A DNA stretch of 37,433 bases from Alphaproteobacteria bacterium (GCA_018819265.1 JAHJQI010000070.1:1-37433); one strand, 5' to 3'. Positions 1-8,567 are shown, counted from the first letter of the stretch. The notes: generated by a model not told the origin, from the sequence alone. Made by a program: numbers and translations.

Positions 1-77
1 TAGTACCGCCGATCAGAAGTCCCTGTGTCGTATCAGTCAACCGCTTTCAGGGACTTCTGATCGAAAAGCGGTACTAG
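1..77 (+). repeat. Hairpin element H1 (pair 1, forward)
   Basis: The outer stem TAGTACCGC (1-9) pairs with GCGGTACTA (68-76). The inner stem GATCAGAAGTCCCTG (11-25) pairs perfectly with 48-62. The loop is 22 nt (26-47). An A-rich bulge (GAAAA, 63-67, against a single C at 10) lies on the 3' arm. The element probably begins one base before the window, which would give CTAGT...ACTAG ends. Same architecture as H2-H6. Confidence 0.85.
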
Positions 78-89
78 ATTCAATATTCT

Positions 90-168
90 ACTAGTACCCT
101 CTGCTTTCAGAAGTTCGTCAAAGTGGTTGCCGTGAATGACTGACGAACTTCTGAAAGCGGGTACTAGT
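90..168 (-). repeat. Hairpin element H2 (pair 1, reverse)
   Basis: The outer stem ACTAGTACCC (90-99) pairs with GGGTACTAGT (159-168). The inner stem is 18 bp (103-120 with 141-158), the loop 20 nt (121-140). The bulge TCT (100-102) is on the 5' arm, so read on the minus strand it becomes a 3' AGA bulge; hence the reverse orientation. The inner stem shares TCAGAAGT (107-114) with H1 (13-20). Confidence 0.85.
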
Positions 169-241
169 GTGGTGCCTCGCAATTGCCGACCAACAATTCG
201 GCTGGGTTCGTCGTCGGCAATTGCGAGACAAGCACCACACT
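166..241 (+). repeat. Hairpin element H3 (pair 2, forward)
   Basis: The outer stem AGTGTGGTGC (166-175) pairs with GCACCACACT (232-241). The inner stem CTCGCAATTGCCGAC (176-190) pairs with 213-227, the loop is 22 nt (191-212), and the bulge ACAA (228-231) is on the 3' arm. It overlaps H2 by the shared terminal AGT. Confidence 0.85.
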
Positions 242-253
242 ATGCTTTTGATC

Positions 254-332
254 TTGGTGGTGTCCCTTTGTCTCCGAATTGCCGATGAACGGGTGCCGCA
301 AAGGTGTCAGAAATTCGGAAACGGGCCACCAG
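254..332 (-). repeat. Hairpin element H4 (pair 2, reverse, decayed)
   Basis: This is a less perfect member. The outer parts TTGGTGG (254-260) and CCCTTT (264-269) pair with CCACCAG (326-332) and AAA/GGG (319-325). The bulge GTCT (270-273) is on the 5' arm. The inner stem 274-285 pairs with 307-318 with two mismatches, and the loop is 21 nt. It shares AATTGCCGA (277-285) with the H3 stem. Confidence 0.65.
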
Positions 333-360
333 CCTAACCAGATCTTAAAGGTGCCAGGGC

Positions 361-1998
361 ATGGGCTTGAATTCATGGTTTGATCTCGGCCGCGAGACCA
401 TCGTCCGTGGCCGTCGCGCTTGGGCTGGCAATTTCTCAGAGTTCGCCGGAGACCGGCGCGGCGTCACGTCGATATTCTTCGGCTTGATGATCATTGCCAT
501 CCTCTTCGTCTCCGCCGTTGCAATCGACTACAGCCGCCTTGTCACCGAGCGTGCCCGCGATCAGCGCGCCCTCGATGCCGCCATGCTTGCAGCCTCCAAC
601 CAGCTCGGACTGGATAATGCCGAGGTCACCGGCGAAGTCATGGCAAAGGCCTACTACGCCGCCAACCGGACGCAGAATGCGGATTCGCAATTGAAGGACG
701 TCAGGCTCGATTCTTCCGCTGGAGCAATTTCGGCCAGGACCTCGACCGACTGGCACGCGTCCCTGCTCAAGGCCGTCGAAGCCTATTTCCCGGGCGTCGG
801 CCAGGACCGCAACGTATCCGTCAGCGCCAAGGTCAATCGCGGCAATGGCACCACCGAGATTGCCCTTGTCCTCGACAATTCCGGTTCGATGGGAGGCACC
901 TACATCGCCGACCTGAAGACGGCGGCCAAGGATCTGATCCAACCGGTCCTCGCCGGTGTCGAAGGCACCGGCCGCGTCATGGTCGGCGTCGTTCCGTTCG
1001 CCGCTTCGGTCAACGTCGGCTCGATCTACTCCGCAGCAGACTGGATCGACAGTTCCGGCGCTTCGTCGATCCACTACGAGAACGTTGCTGAAAACCGCAC
1101 CCGCTTCCAGCTGTTCAGCGACCTTGGCCAAAGCTGGGCCGGCTGCGTCGAGGCGCGGCCCAACGGCCTCGATGTCACCGACGACCCCGCCTCGGGCGGC
1201 GACTACCTCTTCGTCCCAATGTTCGCGCCAGACGAGCCCGGTGACGAGGGCAGTTCGCAACTGGGCTATTCGAACAGCTATATCAACGACGACGGCGGCA
1301 CCTGCACGCCCTACGAAAAGATCTGCACCCGCTACTCGCGGCGCGGCAACTGCCAGGACTGGGAAACCATCCGTATCCCAAACGAAGAAGCACAGGCGCG
1401 CACCTGCAAGTACGCCAATCAGCCGACGATGAACGGTTCGGGTCCCAACTCAGGCTGCACGACCCAGGCCGTCCTGCCGCTCAACTCGACCAAATCTTTG
1501 ATCGAGACGGCGATCGACGCCATGCAGGCCAGCGGCTACACCAACATCAAGGAGGGCGTCGCCTGGGGCTGGCGCATTCTCTCGCCGTCGCTGCCGTTTG
1601 CTGAGGGTCGCGCCTACGCAACCGATGCCAATTCCAAGATCCTGATCCTGATGACCGACGGCGAAAACCGTTACGCTGCCGATAACAATCACAACAACTC
1701 CATCTACGGGTCGCACGGATATGCTTCGAAGGGCAGGCTGGGCGCCACCTACACCGAAGCCGGCTACACGCAGAACCTCAACGAGAAGACGCGCCAGGTC
1801 TGCACCAATGCCAAGGCCGCCGGCATCAAGATCTACACCGTTGCCTTCCGCCTGGAGAGCGATCCCGCCACCCAGGCGCTGCTGCGCGAGTGTGCCAGCA
1901 GCGACGATGAAGCCTTCGCTGCCTCCGACGGCAGCATGTTGATCCAGTCGTTCCGCAATATCGGCCGCTCTATTACTCAGATCCGCATCTCCGAATAG
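361..1998 (+). CDS. TadG-like vWA-domain pilus assembly protein
   Basis: This 545-aa protein has a short cytoplasmic N-terminus, one transmembrane segment at about residues 36-56 of the TadE/TadG type, and a large extracytoplasmic von Willebrand factor A domain. The MIDAS motif DNSGS is at 172-176 and MTDGE lies near 431-435. A cysteine-rich insert (around residues 315-375) interrupts the vWA fold, as is common in TadG-like proteins. Family knowledge says such proteins take part in Tad/Flp pilus assembly or surface adhesion; the exact role is inferred from the neighbouring cpaC and cpaD. AAAGGTG about 8 nt upstream of the ATG is a plausible ribosome binding site. The gene starts directly after the H1-H4 hairpins. 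Confidence 0.9.
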   Translation: MGLNSWFDLGRETIVRGRRAWAGNFSEFAGDRRGVTSIFFGLMIIAILFVSAVAIDYSRLVTERARDQRALDAAMLAASNQLGLDNAEVTGEVMAKAYYAANRTQNADSQLKDVRLDSSAGAISARTSTDWHASLLKAVEAYFPGVGQDRNVSVSAKVNRGNGTTEIALVLDNSGSMGGTYIADLKTAAKDLIQPVLAGVEGTGRVMVGVVPFAASVNVGSIYSAADWIDSSGASSIHYENVAENRTRFQLFSDLGQSWAGCVEARPNGLDVTDDPASGGDYLFVPMFAPDEPGDEGSSQLGYSNSYINDDGGTCTPYEKICTRYSRRGNCQDWETIRIPNEEAQARTCKYANQPTMNGSGPNSGCTTQAVLPLNSTKSLIETAIDAMQASGYTNIKEGVAWGWRILSPSLPFAEGRAYATDANSKILILMTDGENRYAADNNHNNSIYGSHGYASKGRLGATYTEAGYTQNLNEKTRQVCTNAKAAGIKIYTVAFRLESDPATQALLRECASSDDEAFAASDGSMLIQSFRNIGRSITQIRISE

Positions 1999-2379
1999 CC
2001 GGAAGAAACCGCGGCGCATCCGATTACCAACAGGCCGGCGATAACTTTCGAACCCGCCCGGCCGCCGCGCCGGCCGGTTTTCCGATGTCGCGTCAAGTGC
2101 CGGTGCTGCAACGACAATCCCGCTGCGTCCCTGCTTTCGAAAAGGGTGCATCCGCGATTCGGCGCCCGCGTCAAGCGTGTTGGCAACCTGTTGAAGCAGA
2201 CCTGGGCGCCACACCAACTGTCCCCCGCAATTGGACTCTCCACCCCCGATGCAGGAAAGTCGCCCGATCAGCGTTCAGCTTGTCCTGCGTTTCCAGAAGA
2301 AGTCGTCCTGGTCGGCCGCCCGCGTTCCCCGCGGCCTGAGTGGTGTCGTTCCGAAAAGAGACCGTGGGAGTGTCGTTGC
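1999..2379. other. Gene-free gap between the vWA gene and cpaC
   Basis: About 380 bases without a supported gene. An open frame runs in phase with cpaC from 2146, but its composition is not secretory and a good ribosome binding site and signal peptide point to the start at 2380. Apart from a GC-rich hairpin with a short T run (2058-2081) I see no clear element; the cpaC promoter probably lies here. Confidence 0.5.
2058..2081 (+). terminator. Possible terminator after the vWA gene
   Basis: CCGGCC (2058-2063) pairs with GGCCGG (2072-2077) over an 8-nt loop, followed by TTTT. It is 60 bp past the stop codon. The stem is short and the T run brief. Confidence 0.4.
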
Positions 2380-3906
2380 ATGCCGTCGTTCTTACTTTCG
2401 TTGAAATTGCCCAACGCCGCCATGCCCATCATGGCCGCTTTGCTGCTGCTGCCGCTGCTGCTGGCAGGTTTGCCGGCCGGCGCTCAGGCAGGTCCCGACG
2501 ATTACTACGCCGACCCGATGCTGACCGATCCTGATCACCGTTCGCATTTGGTGGTGGAGTCCCACGGTCCCTTCCCGGTTCGCGAAAAGATCACCATCGG
2601 CGTCGACAAATCGATGCTGATCGAACTTCCCGTCGATATGAAGAACGTGCTGGTCTCGAACCCGGAGGTTCTCGACGCCGTCGTCCAGACTCCGCGCCAG
2701 GTCTACCTCCTCGCCAAGGACATGGGTGAAGCCAACGCCTTCTTCATCGGGCCCGATGGACAGAAGATCCTGTTCCTCGAAGTTTCCGTCACCCGCGATC
2801 TGACCGCCTTGCACGACACCCTGCGCCGGCTCATCCCCGGCTCCAAGATCAGCGCCGAGATGATGGGCGACAGCGTCGTGCTCTCCGGCAATGTCATTTC
2901 CGGCGTCGATTCCAACCGCGCCAGCGAACTTGCCGCCCGCTACGTCAAGAAGAAGGACGGCGTCGTCAACCTCCTCGCGACCGCCGCCAACGAACAGGTT
3001 CTGCTCAAGGTCCAGGTCGCCGAGATCCAGCGCGAAGCCCTGCGCCGCATCGGCGTCGATCTGCCCGGCGCAGTCCTGCAAAGCGGCAACTTCACCTTCG
3101 CCAAGGTCATCCAGAACGCGTTTCCCGTTACCAGCGCACTCGTACCCAAAGCTGTTCCCGGGTTGCCTTTGCCGGGCGTCGGGGCCGGGGTCGCCGCCCA
3201 GCCGACGTGGCAGACAGCCAATCAGAGCGTGACGGCGATGGTCGAGGCGCTTGAGCGCGCCGGCGTCCTGCGCACGCTTGCCGAACCGACGCTGACAGCG
3301 ATTTCGGGCGAGACGGCGAAGTTCCTCGCCGGTGGTGAGTTCCCCATTCCGATCGCCGAGGAAGATAACAAGATCACGGTCGAGTGGAAGCCGTTCGGCG
3401 TCAACGTTTCGTTCAAGCCGGTTGTGCTCGACGAAGGCCGCATCAGCCTCACCATCGCCGCCGAAGTCAGTGAGATATCTTCCGAAGGCGCCGTGCAGCT
3501 GGCGACGATCTCGCTTCCCGGCCTGCGCGTCCGCCGTGCCGAGACGACGCTTGAACTCCCGAGCGGCGGCACGCTGGCGATGGCCGGCCTGCTATCCGAC
3601 GAGACCCGCCAAAGTGTCGAGGGCGTTCCCGGGCTGAAGAACCTGCCGATCCTCGGAGCGCTGTTCCGCTCGAACGACTATCGCCGCCGCGAGACCGAAC
3701 TCGTCATCCTCGTCACGCCCTACCTTGCCAGCCACGAGTCGCGTGGAGTGTTGGCGAGGCCCGACGACGGTTACGCCCCGACGAGCGAGCTGAAGGAACT
3801 GTTCTTCGGCAACATCAACCGCGTCTACGGCATAGGCGCCGCCGACAGCGGTCGCTACCGCGGCGACTACGGTTTCATTATCGACTACCCGGGGGTGAAG
3901 GGATGA
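2380..3906 (+). CDS. cpaC: Tad pilus secretin CpaC/RcpA
   Basis: This 508-aa protein forms the outer-membrane secretin channel of the Tad/Flp pilus. A signal peptide covers about residues 1-37, ending in GAQA. An N-terminal pilus-formation/BON region follows (about 50-190). The C-terminal secretin domain starts near residue 284 and contains the diagnostic VPGLKNLPILGALF at 416-429 and ELVILVTPYL shortly after. The start at 2380 is preferred over the longer open frame from 2146 because GGGAG lies about 10 nt upstream and the signal peptide begins there. The stop overlaps the start of cpaD (ATGA), so the two are translationally coupled. Other Tad genes (cpaA, cpaB, cpaE, cpaF, tadB, tadC) are absent from the window. 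Confidence 0.93.
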   Translation: MPSFLLSLKLPNAAMPIMAALLLLPLLLAGLPAGAQAGPDDYYADPMLTDPDHRSHLVVESHGPFPVREKITIGVDKSMLIELPVDMKNVLVSNPEVLDAVVQTPRQVYLLAKDMGEANAFFIGPDGQKILFLEVSVTRDLTALHDTLRRLIPGSKISAEMMGDSVVLSGNVISGVDSNRASELAARYVKKKDGVVNLLATAANEQVLLKVQVAEIQREALRRIGVDLPGAVLQSGNFTFAKVIQNAFPVTSALVPKAVPGLPLPGVGAGVAAQPTWQTANQSVTAMVEALERAGVLRTLAEPTLTAISGETAKFLAGGEFPIPIAEEDNKITVEWKPFGVNVSFKPVVLDEGRISLTIAAEVSEISSEGAVQLATISLPGLRVRRAETTLELPSGGTLAMAGLLSDETRQSVEGVPGLKNLPILGALFRSNDYRRRETELVILVTPYLASHESRGVLARPDDGYAPTSELKELFFGNINRVYGIGAADSGRYRGDYGFIIDYPGVKG

Positions 3907-4640
3907 TCATCAATTCAAGGATGAATGCGCTGGCGATCGCCATCGCCATGGCCGCACTCTCGACTGCCGGCTGCCGCGAGCATCTGCGCCTCGACGATTT
4001 CACGGCCGCCGAACTCAACGATCCCGACAAGCGCCATCCCATCGCCTATCGCGGCCAGACCGAAGCGCTTCTCGTCGAGATGGGCGGCAAGGGCGAGGGC
4101 CTCAGCTACGACCAGCAGGCCGACGTCTACCGCTTCGTCAAACGCTACCGCGCCGAGGCCAACGGCCCGATCACATTATCCGCTCCCCGCTCGGCCGGTG
4201 CGCATCTGGCAGCGTCGCGGTCGCTTCGCGAAATCGAGGACGCCTTGCAAGCCTCCGGCATCAGCGGTCGCAGTATCCGGATGGACCGCCACGGCGATTC
4301 CGAGAACGGCGAATTCGGCCCTGCGATCAAGCTCGCTTACGTCCGTCCGGTGGCGATTGCGCCCGAATGCGGTCAATGGCCGGAAGATACCGGTCGAGAT
4401 CGCGAACGAATCCGCTTTGAAAACTACGGTTGCGCCGCCCAGCGCAATCTCGCACTTACGGTTGCCAACTCACGCGACCTCCAGCGCGCCCAGGGTGTCA
4501 GCCCGCGCTCTGGCGAACGCCGCGATACAACCTGGAAGGAATACGTCAACCAGACGGAATCCGGCGCAGGAAGCTCCGGCAGCGCGGCAACCACGACGCC
4601 TGCAGCCGGCGCTGCACCAGCCGCCAAGGGCCTCCAATAG
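3903..4640 (+). CDS. cpaD: Tad pilus lipoprotein CpaD
   Basis: This 245-aa outer-membrane lipoprotein belongs to the CpaD family, which associates with the CpaC secretin. The lipobox LSTAGC puts the lipidated cysteine at residue 24. Family features are the RSAGAHLAASRSL stretch, the PECGQWPED segment and the FENYGCAAQRNLA segment with paired cysteines. The C-terminus is a low-complexity Ala/Thr/Pro/Gly tail. The ATG overlaps the cpaC stop codon, so both genes form one operon. The gene meets the RTX gene tail to tail. Confidence 0.92.
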   Translation: MIINSRMNALAIAIAMAALSTAGCREHLRLDDFTAAELNDPDKRHPIAYRGQTEALLVEMGGKGEGLSYDQQADVYRFVKRYRAEANGPITLSAPRSAGAHLAASRSLREIEDALQASGISGRSIRMDRHGDSENGEFGPAIKLAYVRPVAIAPECGQWPEDTGRDRERIRFENYGCAAQRNLALTVANSRDLQRAQGVSPRSGERRDTTWKEYVNQTESGAGSSGSAATTTPAAGAAPAAKGLQ

Positions 4641-4672
4641 CCGAGCAGCCGGTGTGTCGCGGTAATTCAAAT

Positions 4673-4700
4673 CGGGCGGTCCGATCGAGCGGGCCGCCCG
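4673..4700. terminator. Hairpin between convergent cpaD and RTX genes
   Basis: CGGGCGGTCC (4673-4682) pairs with GGGCCGCCCG (4691-4700) with one T-G wobble around an 8-nt loop. It sits between two convergent stop codons (4640 and 4725). T tracts on either side are weak, so termination is inferred from placement. Confidence 0.5.
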
Positions 4701-4724
4701 TCTGCATTCATTTCAGGCTGCACG

Positions 4725-6632
4725 TCAAAGAAGGAACTCGCTCTGCACCAGCGTCGAGGCGCCGATGACATCTATCGCAAAGTCGGCACGCCCGTCGCCG
4801 TTGATGTCGCCTTCGACGCGCGTGATGGACCCGATGTCGCGGATGTGCAATTCGCCCGCCGTCCGTGAGAACGCATCCTCGCCGATGAATTTGAAGCGCT
4901 GGTTGCCGCCGACGGTCGTGTTTGCATCGATGGTTCTCAGGTCGATGCGATCCTGGAAATCGTTCCAGCCCGAGATTTTATCGCGCGTCGCCCCGCGCGA
5001 CTCTTGAATCCTGTCGTAGTCGAACCGGTCCCTCCCGGCTCCACCAGTGAGGATGTCGCGGCCGAGCCCGCCGACAAGAACGTCATTGCCGCCGTCACCG
5101 AATATCCGGTCGTTATTGTTCTCCCCGCGCAGAAAATCATTCTGGTTGCCGCCGCGTAGAATATCGTTCTGGTTGCCGCCGAACAGGCGATCGACACCAT
5201 TATCGCCGAACAACTGGTCAATGCCGTTTTCGCCGCGCAGCATATCATTGTTGTTGCCGCCGCGTATGACGTCGTTCTGATTGCCGCCGAACAACGCGTC
5301 ATTGCCATCGCCGCCAAACAGGCTGTCCAGCCCATCGCCGCCGAGTATGAGATCGGCGCCGCTCTGCCCCTGCACGAGATCGTTGCCGCCGAGCGCGTTG
5401 ATGGTGCCGCCGTCGAGGCGGGCGGCGATGGTGTCGGCAAGTTCCGTGCCCGTGATCGGGTTGAGCCGTGGGTCGAAAATCTGCGCAACGATTTCCTGGT
5501 TGCTGCCAAGCTCCACATCCGACGTGTGGGTGATGACGAATCGGCCGTCCTTCAGCGCAGTAACGGATGGCTGGAAGTCGAAGGCGCCGGTGCCCGGCAC
5601 GACGAACTCGTCGCCGAGCTTGTTGCCAAGCGCATCGAATACCTGCCCGGCCAGCCGTGAACCGTTGTCGAACCACGTGACGACGAAGTCGCCGTTCGAA
5701 AGCGCCGTGACGTCAGCCGAAGTCTGGCTCCCCGTTGTGCCGGAGTTGACGAGGAAATCGGATTTGATGACGCTCGTGCCGTCATTGCCGCGAATTTCGG
5801 CAACGAGTGCTGAGCCGCTCGCGTCGCCGGTGAACCCGTCGACGTCTTCCCAAACGGCAACGAACCCGCCGCCAACGAGCGCGGCGACGGCGGGGTCGCG
5901 TTCGACAGTGAAGTTGATAGCCAGCGGCGTCCGGCTGACGATCTCGGTCCCTCCTGGGCTGAAGATGCCGAACGCGATATCGACGTCAGGCCCTCCGGCA
6001 ATCTCATCCTCGTAAACGACAACGACATTGCCGTTGCTCAACGTTGAAATGTCCGGATCGAACTGATCGTCGGCTTCGTCAAGGACAACGAATGGCATAC
6101 CGAACGCGCCCTCGGCAGACGCGGGCGTTCCGAAGACGCCGACGTCATCCTCGATATCGGTCGATTCAAACACGGATATCGTGCTGCCGTCCGGCAAGAC
6201 CGCTATTGCCGGCGCAGTAGAATCCTCGCCGATGGAATCCGCATTTTCGAAGTTGCCCGCTGCGTCGAAATACGCGACGACGGTTGCACCGGGCGTGCCG
6301 CTTGCGGCGGAAAAAATAAGAGAAATTGCAAACCCGCCATCGGGCAATGCCGTCACTGCAGGATCGTATTCATCGAAGCCGCTGTTGAGCATTACGCCGA
6401 GAGCCTCCTGCTCGCCGTCGACTTTGTTGCCAAGGAAATCGTAGATCTGAAACTTAACGCTGTCGTTGGTGGTGACCGTGCCGGTATGGCTGGCATCCGC
6501 CCAGACAACGACAAATCCGCCGGACGCAAGTCCTACGACTTGGCTGTCGCTTTGCGTGTTGCCGCCTGTTCCGTTATCGCTCGTGTTTACAGTCCCTATG
6601 TTCCTCCAGACCGTCGGAGTCCCGTTGGCCAT
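4725..6632 (-). CDS. RTX-repeat secreted protein with serralysin-type C-terminus
   Basis: This 635-aa protein has no N-terminal signal peptide, as expected for a type I secretion substrate. Residues about 20-395 contain degenerate repeats around 'TALSNGDFVVTW' and 'ALPDGGFAIS', a beta-propeller-like pattern seen in large secreted alphaproteobacterial RTX proteins. Residues about 400-530 carry glycine/aspartate nonapeptides that bind calcium in this family. Many units read GGNQND or GGNNND rather than canonical GGxGxD. The C-terminal ~100 residues resemble the Peptidase_M10_C domain of serralysins (GRDRFDYD, ISGWNDFQDRIDL, DINGDGRADFAIDV). No catalytic domain is visible, so the function is unknown; adhesin or matrix protein are possibilities. 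AGGAG lies 8 nt before the ATG. No type I secretion genes are nearby. Confidence 0.88.
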   Translation of the reverse strand: MANGTPTVWRNIGTVNTSDNGTGGNTQSDSQVVGLASGGFVVVWADASHTGTVTTNDSVKFQIYDFLGNKVDGEQEALGVMLNSGFDEYDPAVTALPDGGFAISLIFSAASGTPGATVVAYFDAAGNFENADSIGEDSTAPAIAVLPDGSTISVFESTDIEDDVGVFGTPASAEGAFGMPFVVLDEADDQFDPDISTLSNGNVVVVYEDEIAGGPDVDIAFGIFSPGGTEIVSRTPLAINFTVERDPAVAALVGGGFVAVWEDVDGFTGDASGSALVAEIRGNDGTSVIKSDFLVNSGTTGSQTSADVTALSNGDFVVTWFDNGSRLAGQVFDALGNKLGDEFVVPGTGAFDFQPSVTALKDGRFVITHTSDVELGSNQEIVAQIFDPRLNPITGTELADTIAARLDGGTINALGGNDLVQGQSGADLILGGDGLDSLFGGDGNDALFGGNQNDVIRGGNNNDMLRGENGIDQLFGDNGVDRLFGGNQNDILRGGNQNDFLRGENNNDRIFGDGGNDVLVGGLGRDILTGGAGRDRFDYDRIQESRGATRDKISGWNDFQDRIDLRTIDANTTVGGNQRFKFIGEDAFSRTAGELHIRDIGSITRVEGDINGDGRADFAIDVIGASTLVQSEFLL

Positions 6633-6801
6633 GATCCACTCTCCTGTGACTGATGCAAGCTGGCTCTCAACCAGAAGGTCGACCCAACGGGTTATCGTGC
6701 TGTTCGCTGATGATCAGACCATAGAGCAACAGTCGTCCGGGTCCAGCAGAAATGCTACTGCGTCTTCAGCCGTCGCCCGGAAACCATAAAATTCCGCCGC
6801 C

Positions 6802-6844
6802 AAAAGCAAAAACCCGGCCCACGCTCGCGCGAGAACCGGGCCGG
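6802..6844 (-). terminator. Rho-independent terminator of the TPR gene
   Basis: CCGGCCC (6814-6820) pairs with GGGCCGG (6838-6844). Read on the minus strand, the stem is followed by GTTTTTG and more T residues (complement of 6802-6812). It lies 45 bp after the TPR gene stop. Confidence 0.75.
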
Positions 6845-6888
6845 TCTTGGTGATCAAGAAAAATTCCAGTCTTCCCCCGACGGCGAAA

Positions 6889-7752
6889 TCAACGTTGTGA
6901 GGCGTTCGCCGACTGGATCGTTGCGGGCGATTTCTTGTCCGCGCGCGATACTTTCACGTTGCCGTCCTGAAGGTCGCTCAGGTAGCTCGCATTCGCCACC
7001 GCCGTCTCGTGCGGCAGCACGCTTGAAGCCACCTGACGGGATTCGTCGGTGCGCCCTCTCAAGCCGAGCAGCAGGGCGAGGTTCTGCTTCGTCTTGACGT
7101 TGCCGCTGCGTTCGGCGGCCTGGCGCAGCAGGGCTTCGGCCCGATCGGGCTTGCCGTCGAGCGCATAGGAGAGCGCCAGATTGTTCAACACCGATGGGTG
7201 ATCGGGCGCCAGTTCGAGAGCGCGCGCGAATTCCCCCTGGGCTTCCGTGTGCTTGCCCTCGGCGGCCAAAGCCGATCCGAGTGCGGAATGCGTGCGCCAG
7301 TCCGGATTGGCCGGATCGATCGCCGAGCGCAACAGATCCTTGGCTTCGCCGATGCGGCCGAGATCGGCGGCAATGAGGCCGCGTTCGCGCAACAGCACCT
7401 TGTTGTCGGGATCGACTTGCGAAGCCGCCTCCAGCACGGCGAGCGCCTTGGCCTTCTGGTTGCCTTCGCGCAACTTGCGCGCTTCGGCGAGGGATTTCCC
7501 GGTGTCCGGCTTGACGGGCGCCTTCGCCAGAGCATCCTGCGATCCGACCGGTTCAAGCGTGCTCGACGCGATCGAGCCCGTCGTCAGTGCTGTCATGGAC
7601 GAGCCGCCATCGCTTGCCGGCGCCAATGACATATCCGGAAGATCAAGGCCGCTTTGCGCGCACGCGCTGGTCATCAAGGCGGCGGCGAGCGTGACCGCGA
7701 CGCCCCCGGGAGAGCGCCCCGAACGACGCTTCTCATGCAACGACTTCAACAT
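6889..7752 (-). CDS. TadD-like tetratricopeptide repeat lipoprotein
   Basis: A 287-aa exported protein. A basic N-terminus and hydrophobic stretch end in MTSAC, giving a probable lipidated cysteine at residue 31. A Ser/Thr-rich linker follows, then about four tetratricopeptide units from residue ~95 to ~240 (for example LGSALAAEGKHTEAQGEFARAL and NLALSYALDGKPDRAEALL). TadD proteins of the Tad pilus have this layout, and other Tad genes lie close by, so TadD is the best guess; a generic TPR scaffold is the alternative. The start at 7752 has GAGG 6 nt upstream and begins the signal sequence; the open frame extends upstream to 7974 but that part looks non-coding. A strong terminator follows. Confidence 0.82.
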   Translation of the reverse strand: MLKSLHEKRRSGRSPGGVAVTLAAALMTSACAQSGLDLPDMSLAPASDGGSSMTALTTGSIASSTLEPVGSQDALAKAPVKPDTGKSLAEARKLREGNQKAKALAVLEAASQVDPDNKVLLRERGLIAADLGRIGEAKDLLRSAIDPANPDWRTHSALGSALAAEGKHTEAQGEFARALELAPDHPSVLNNLALSYALDGKPDRAEALLRQAAERSGNVKTKQNLALLLGLRGRTDESRQVASSVLPHETAVANASYLSDLQDGNVKVSRADKKSPATIQSANASQR

Positions 7753-8177
7753 CGATACCTCGTTTCGACTGGCCCCGCTCAAAGGAAAGCAGACGGGACT
7801 GCGGCACCAACGCAACGGACGCGCACTTGTCAGCACGCCACGACAAAGCCTCTGGAATTCGCGATACGAAAGCGGTCCGGGGCGACTAACGCTGGTGGAA
7901 TGGGCGAGGTATCGCCGCGTCCACATGAGACAACTGTTTGACGCTTGCGTCATGGATCCGAGACGCCAGGTCACGCATTTGAGCGTTAACGAGATTCGCG
8001 CTCGCAGAATCCGGATCGCTCGGTCTGTCCCCGCTATCCCCAGGCCAAATCAAAACTGTGGATGCAGGGATTGCTATTTCAATGCATGCGATCAGGCCGC
8101 CTCAAAACGCGACCCTGACCGGCCCAACCGACCAGCCCAACCGACCATCGTGATCGCCTGCGAACCAGACAACGCGC
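7753..8177. other. Gene-free gap upstream of the TPR gene
   Basis: About 425 bases with no supported gene. Longer open frames here lack ribosome binding sites and recognisable domains. It contains a perfect inverted repeat TGACGC-TT-GCGTCA (7939-7952), a possible operator, and a short tandem of GCCCAACCGACCA near 8122-8148. The minus-strand promoter of the TPR gene must lie here. Confidence 0.5.
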
Positions 8178-8501
8178 TCAACAAACCGTCGGCATACAGA
8201 GCTTCAGTTGAAACTTCTGGTTGGCGCCGGCTTGGGTGAAATCGACTTCGCGCTGGTCATCGCAGCGGATGCGCCCTTCGAGCTGCTTGCGCCCGCCGAC
8301 CTCGATTTCCCGCGAGAACAGCACCGCGCCGAGATCGCATTTGTAGTGTTCCTTGAGCTGCTGGGCGAGCAGCGTCCGTTGCGCATCGGTGAGATCGACC
8401 ATCTGCGCCGACGCAGGCGGGGCTTGCCAGCCGCACAAGACTAGCGCGGTCAGGATCGCCGGAGCATTGAATCTTGAAAGGCGGTTGGGCCAGCGCAACA
8501 T
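8178..8501 (-). CDS. Small secreted cysteine-containing protein
   Basis: A 107-aa protein of unknown function. An N-terminal signal peptide covers about residues 1-33 (hydrophobic core ILTALVLCGW, cleavage after PASA). The mature part is about 74 residues with four cysteines (in KCDLG, RCDDQ and two in LCMPTVC at the C-terminus), enough for two disulfides in the periplasm. AGAGGA lies about 10 nt before the ATG. It is transcribed away from the divergent universal stress gene. No family is recognised. Confidence 0.7.
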   Translation of the reverse strand: MLRWPNRLSRFNAPAILTALVLCGWQAPPASAQMVDLTDAQRTLLAQQLKEHYKCDLGAVLFSREIEVGGRKQLEGRIRCDDQREVDFTQAGANQKFQLKLCMPTVC

Positions 8502-8567
8502 CGGCGGGGTATCCTCTACTTGATGAATTTAGCAACCGCAGAATGCAGCCAACCGCCGCCTTAAACG

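Noticed and set aside
1..332. Integron attC sites
   Set aside because: They lack the conserved RYYYAAC and GTTRRRY boxes, no integrase is near, and the elements occur as opposite-facing pairs.
2146..2379. An N-terminal extension of cpaC
   Set aside because: A good ribosome binding site and signal peptide point to the start at 2380; the extension has no secretory or domain character.
5281..6015. Plus-strand frames over the RTX gene, rich in Pro and Ser
   Set aside because: They are antisense shadows of the Gly/Asp-rich repeats.
7247..8239. A 330-codon plus-strand frame over the TPR gene and its upstream gap
   Set aside because: It is antisense to the TPR gene, has no ribosome binding site and no recognisable domain.
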